Shown one piece after another: positions 60,332 to 64,000 of a DNA stretch of 64,000 bases. The notes beneath the pieces were generated by a model, which searched no databases, was not told the DNA's origin, and saw only the letters and a list, made by a program, of their open reading frames with translations. Made by a program: the position numbers and the translations under genes. The stretch is from Planococcus sp. MB-3u-03 (GTDB lineage: Bacteria > Bacillota > Bacilli > Bacillales_A > Planococcaceae): contig NZ_CP025135.1 in NCBI RefSeq assembly GCF_002833405.1, positions 2,833,501 through 2,897,500 on the forward strand, in the 5' to 3' direction. The number at the start of each line of letters is the position of its first letter. Position 1 is the stretch's first letter.

Positions 60332-61819
60332 TTAAGGCAATACGGTGCTGCCCATCAAATAACGGTCGCATTCCCGTGCAGCTTCACGGCCTTCGTTGAT
60401 CGCCCAGACGATCAAGCTCTGGCCTCTGCGCATGTCACCTGCCGCAAAGATACCTTCGACATTCGTGCGGTAATCGCCGTATTCGGCTTTGACGCGTGAA
60501 TTAGCATGTGTTTCTACATTCAATTGGTCGATCAGCAATTGTTCAGGGCCGCTGAAGCCGATAGCGATTAGGATGAGGTCCGCTTTCCATACTTTTTCCG
60601 TTCCCGGAATTTCTTCACGGATGCGGTTGCCTTGCTCATCGATTTTCAGTTTGACGTTGACGGTATGGACTTCTTTTACATGCCCGTTTTCATCGCCGAC
60701 AAATTTCTTCGTCATGACCGCATAAGCACGCGGATCGTCACCGAACGTTGCGGCAGCTTCTTTGTGGCCGTATTCTACGCGGTGGATTTTCGGATACTGC
60801 GGCCATGGATTGCCCTTTTCGTCACGGAGCGCTCCTTTTTGATCGTAGACATCGAATTGCACAAGGCTCTCGCAGCCATGGCGTACGGAAGTTGCGAGAC
60901 AGTCTGTGCCCGTGTCCCCACCGCCGATGACAATGACGTTTTTTCCTTTTGCCGAAATATAATTGCCGTCTTCCAAATCGGAATCGAGCAAGCTTTTCGT
61001 GCTGGCATGCAGGAAGTCCATCGCGAAATGAACACCTTCCAAGTCACGCCCTTCGACGTCAATATTGCGGTGGACAGTCGCGCCGGTCGCCATGATGACC
61101 GAATCGAAATCATCGCGCAATTTCGTTGCAGGGTAGTTTTTGCCGACTTCAACATTCGTCACGAAGGTGATGCCTTCCTGCTCAAGAATTTTGACGCGGC
61201 GCATGACCATGTCATACGGTAATTTCATTTCAGGGATGCCGTACGTCAGCAGGCCGCCGATGCGGTCGCTTTTTTCGAACACCGTTACAGTATGGCCCGC
61301 TTTGTTCAATTGGGCTGCCGACGCAAGACCGGCAGGACCCGAACCGACAACAGCCACTTTTTTGCCGGTGCGGTGTTTCGGCGGTTCTGGAACGACCCAG
61401 CCTTCCGCAAATCCGCGTTCGATGATCGAGCGTTCGACTGTGCGGATAGCGACAGGCGGTTCGTTGATGCCGAGCACACAAGCCCCTTCACACGGAGCCG
61501 GACAAGCGACGCCCGTGAATTCAGGGAAGTTATTCTTCAAATGTTCGCGATGAAGCGCTTCTTTCCACTGGCCGCGATAGACCAGATCATTCCATTCCGG
61601 AATCAAATGGTTAACCGGGCATCCGGTCGTGCCATTATCGAGATCCATGCCGGTCTGGCAGGTCGGGACGCCGCAATCCATGCAGCGAGCCCCTTGCTTT
61701 TGTACTTCCTGTTCAGATAGCGGAATCGTATAATCTTTCCAGTCTTTCGTCCGCTGTGCCGGGTCGCGTTCTTTTACAGTCTGTCGGTCATATTCCATAA
61801 ATCCGGTTATCTTCCCCAT
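60332..61819 (-). CDS. gltD: Glutamate synthase small subunit GltD
   Basis: This 495-residue NADPH-dependent subunit has the N-terminal cysteine clusters for iron-sulfur centres ([36 protein letters not shown]), the FAD motif [28 protein letters not shown] and the NADPH motif [13 protein letters not shown]. It feeds electrons to GltB, which makes two glutamates from glutamine and 2-oxoglutarate. The start is the ATG at 61819 after GGAGGG. The long frame from 62041 is upstream noise inside gltB. It lies 65 bp after gltB in the same direction. Confidence 0.95.
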   Translation of the reverse strand: MGKITGFMEYDRQTVKERDPAQRTKDWKDYTIPLSEQEVQKQGARCMDCGVPTCQTGMDLDNGTTGCPVNHLIPEWNDLVYRGQWKEALHREHLKNNFPEFTGVACPAPCEGACVLGINEPPVAIRTVERSIIERGFAEGWVVPEPPKHRTGKKVAVVGSGPAGLASAAQLNKAGHTVTVFEKSDRIGGLLTYGIPEMKLPYDMVMRRVKILEQEGITFVTNVEVGKNYPATKLRDDFDSVIMATGATVHRNIDVEGRDLEGVHFAMDFLHASTKSLLDSDLEDGNYISAKGKNVIVIGGGDTGTDCLATSVRHGCESLVQFDVYDQKGALRDEKGNPWPQYPKIHRVEYGHKEAAATFGDDPRAYAVMTKKFVGDENGHVKEVHTVNVKLKIDEQGNRIREEIPGTEKVWKADLILIAIGFSGPEQLLIDQLNVETHANSRVKAEYGDYRTNVEGIFAAGDMRRGQSLIVWAINEGREAARECDRYLMGSTVLP

Positions 61820-61884
61820 CGTTTCCCTCCAGTTCGCATATTTTCCAAGCTTTTCTCTATGAAAGGCAGCCATTGCCGGCGCTG

Positions 61885-64000
<2,116 letters not shown>

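Overview
The window looks like chromosomal DNA of a Gram-positive Firmicute of the family Planococcaceae, most likely Planococcus or a close relative. This is inference, not a database match. The support is strong AGGAGG-type ribosome binding sites, many T-tailed hairpin terminators, a SAM-I riboswitch on metNIQ, a CstR-type persulfide sensor, CcpA-like cre sites, a C30 carotenoid cluster (crtM, crtN, crtP, crtQ with an acyltransferase and a CruF-like gene), gltBD, and Bacillus-like gene families (MsmX, YocH, DbpA/YxiN, YetF-like).

Layout. 1-5.1 kb is carbohydrate uptake: the end of a LacI-controlled CUT1 sugar ABC permease operon, the LacI regulator, insertion-sequence debris, a broken CdaR-like regulator and an MsmX-type ATPase. 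5.2-5.55 kb is a deleted IS3-family element. 5.57-12.1 kb is a persulfide/sulfane-sulfur island: TauE, two TusA domains, three stand-alone or TusA-fused rhodaneses, two rhodanese/metallo-beta-lactamase fusions, a DsrE-like protein, CstR and DUF302, with three CstR-type palindromes at the promoters. 12.2-19.6 kb is an anion permease, the TctABC tricarboxylate transporter and a CitA/DcuS-type two-component system. 19.7-26.1 kb holds OsmC, a PfkB kinase, metNIQ with its SAM riboswitch, an omega-amidase-like nitrilase and a methionine-salvage-like aminotransferase.

26.1-43.5 kb is mixed housekeeping: a secreted phosphoesterase, signal peptidase I, an amidase, a SEC-C protein, a DUF421 protein, a thioesterase, a VbhA/Fic toxin-antitoxin pair, DUF779 plus aldehyde dehydrogenase, a pseudouridine synthase, CBS and cupin proteins, a SurA-like lipoprotein, and a polar amino acid ABC system with an RpiR regulator. 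43.8-51.7 kb is the carotenoid cluster, built as two convergent operons whose promoters share a pair of 11-bp direct repeats. 52.1-60.1 kb has YocH, DbpA, the ATP-grasp/alpha-E/transglutaminase trio, a YtxH-like protein, a cupin/HD-GYP phosphodiesterase and a small secreted protein. The window ends in glutamate synthase (gltD, partial gltB).

A caution that cuts across the window: at least seven genes carry frameshifts, and most are repaired by adding one base to a short homopolymer (for example TTTT to TTTTT). Many of these 'pseudogenes' may be sequencing undercalls. I found no tRNA, rRNA or CRISPR array.
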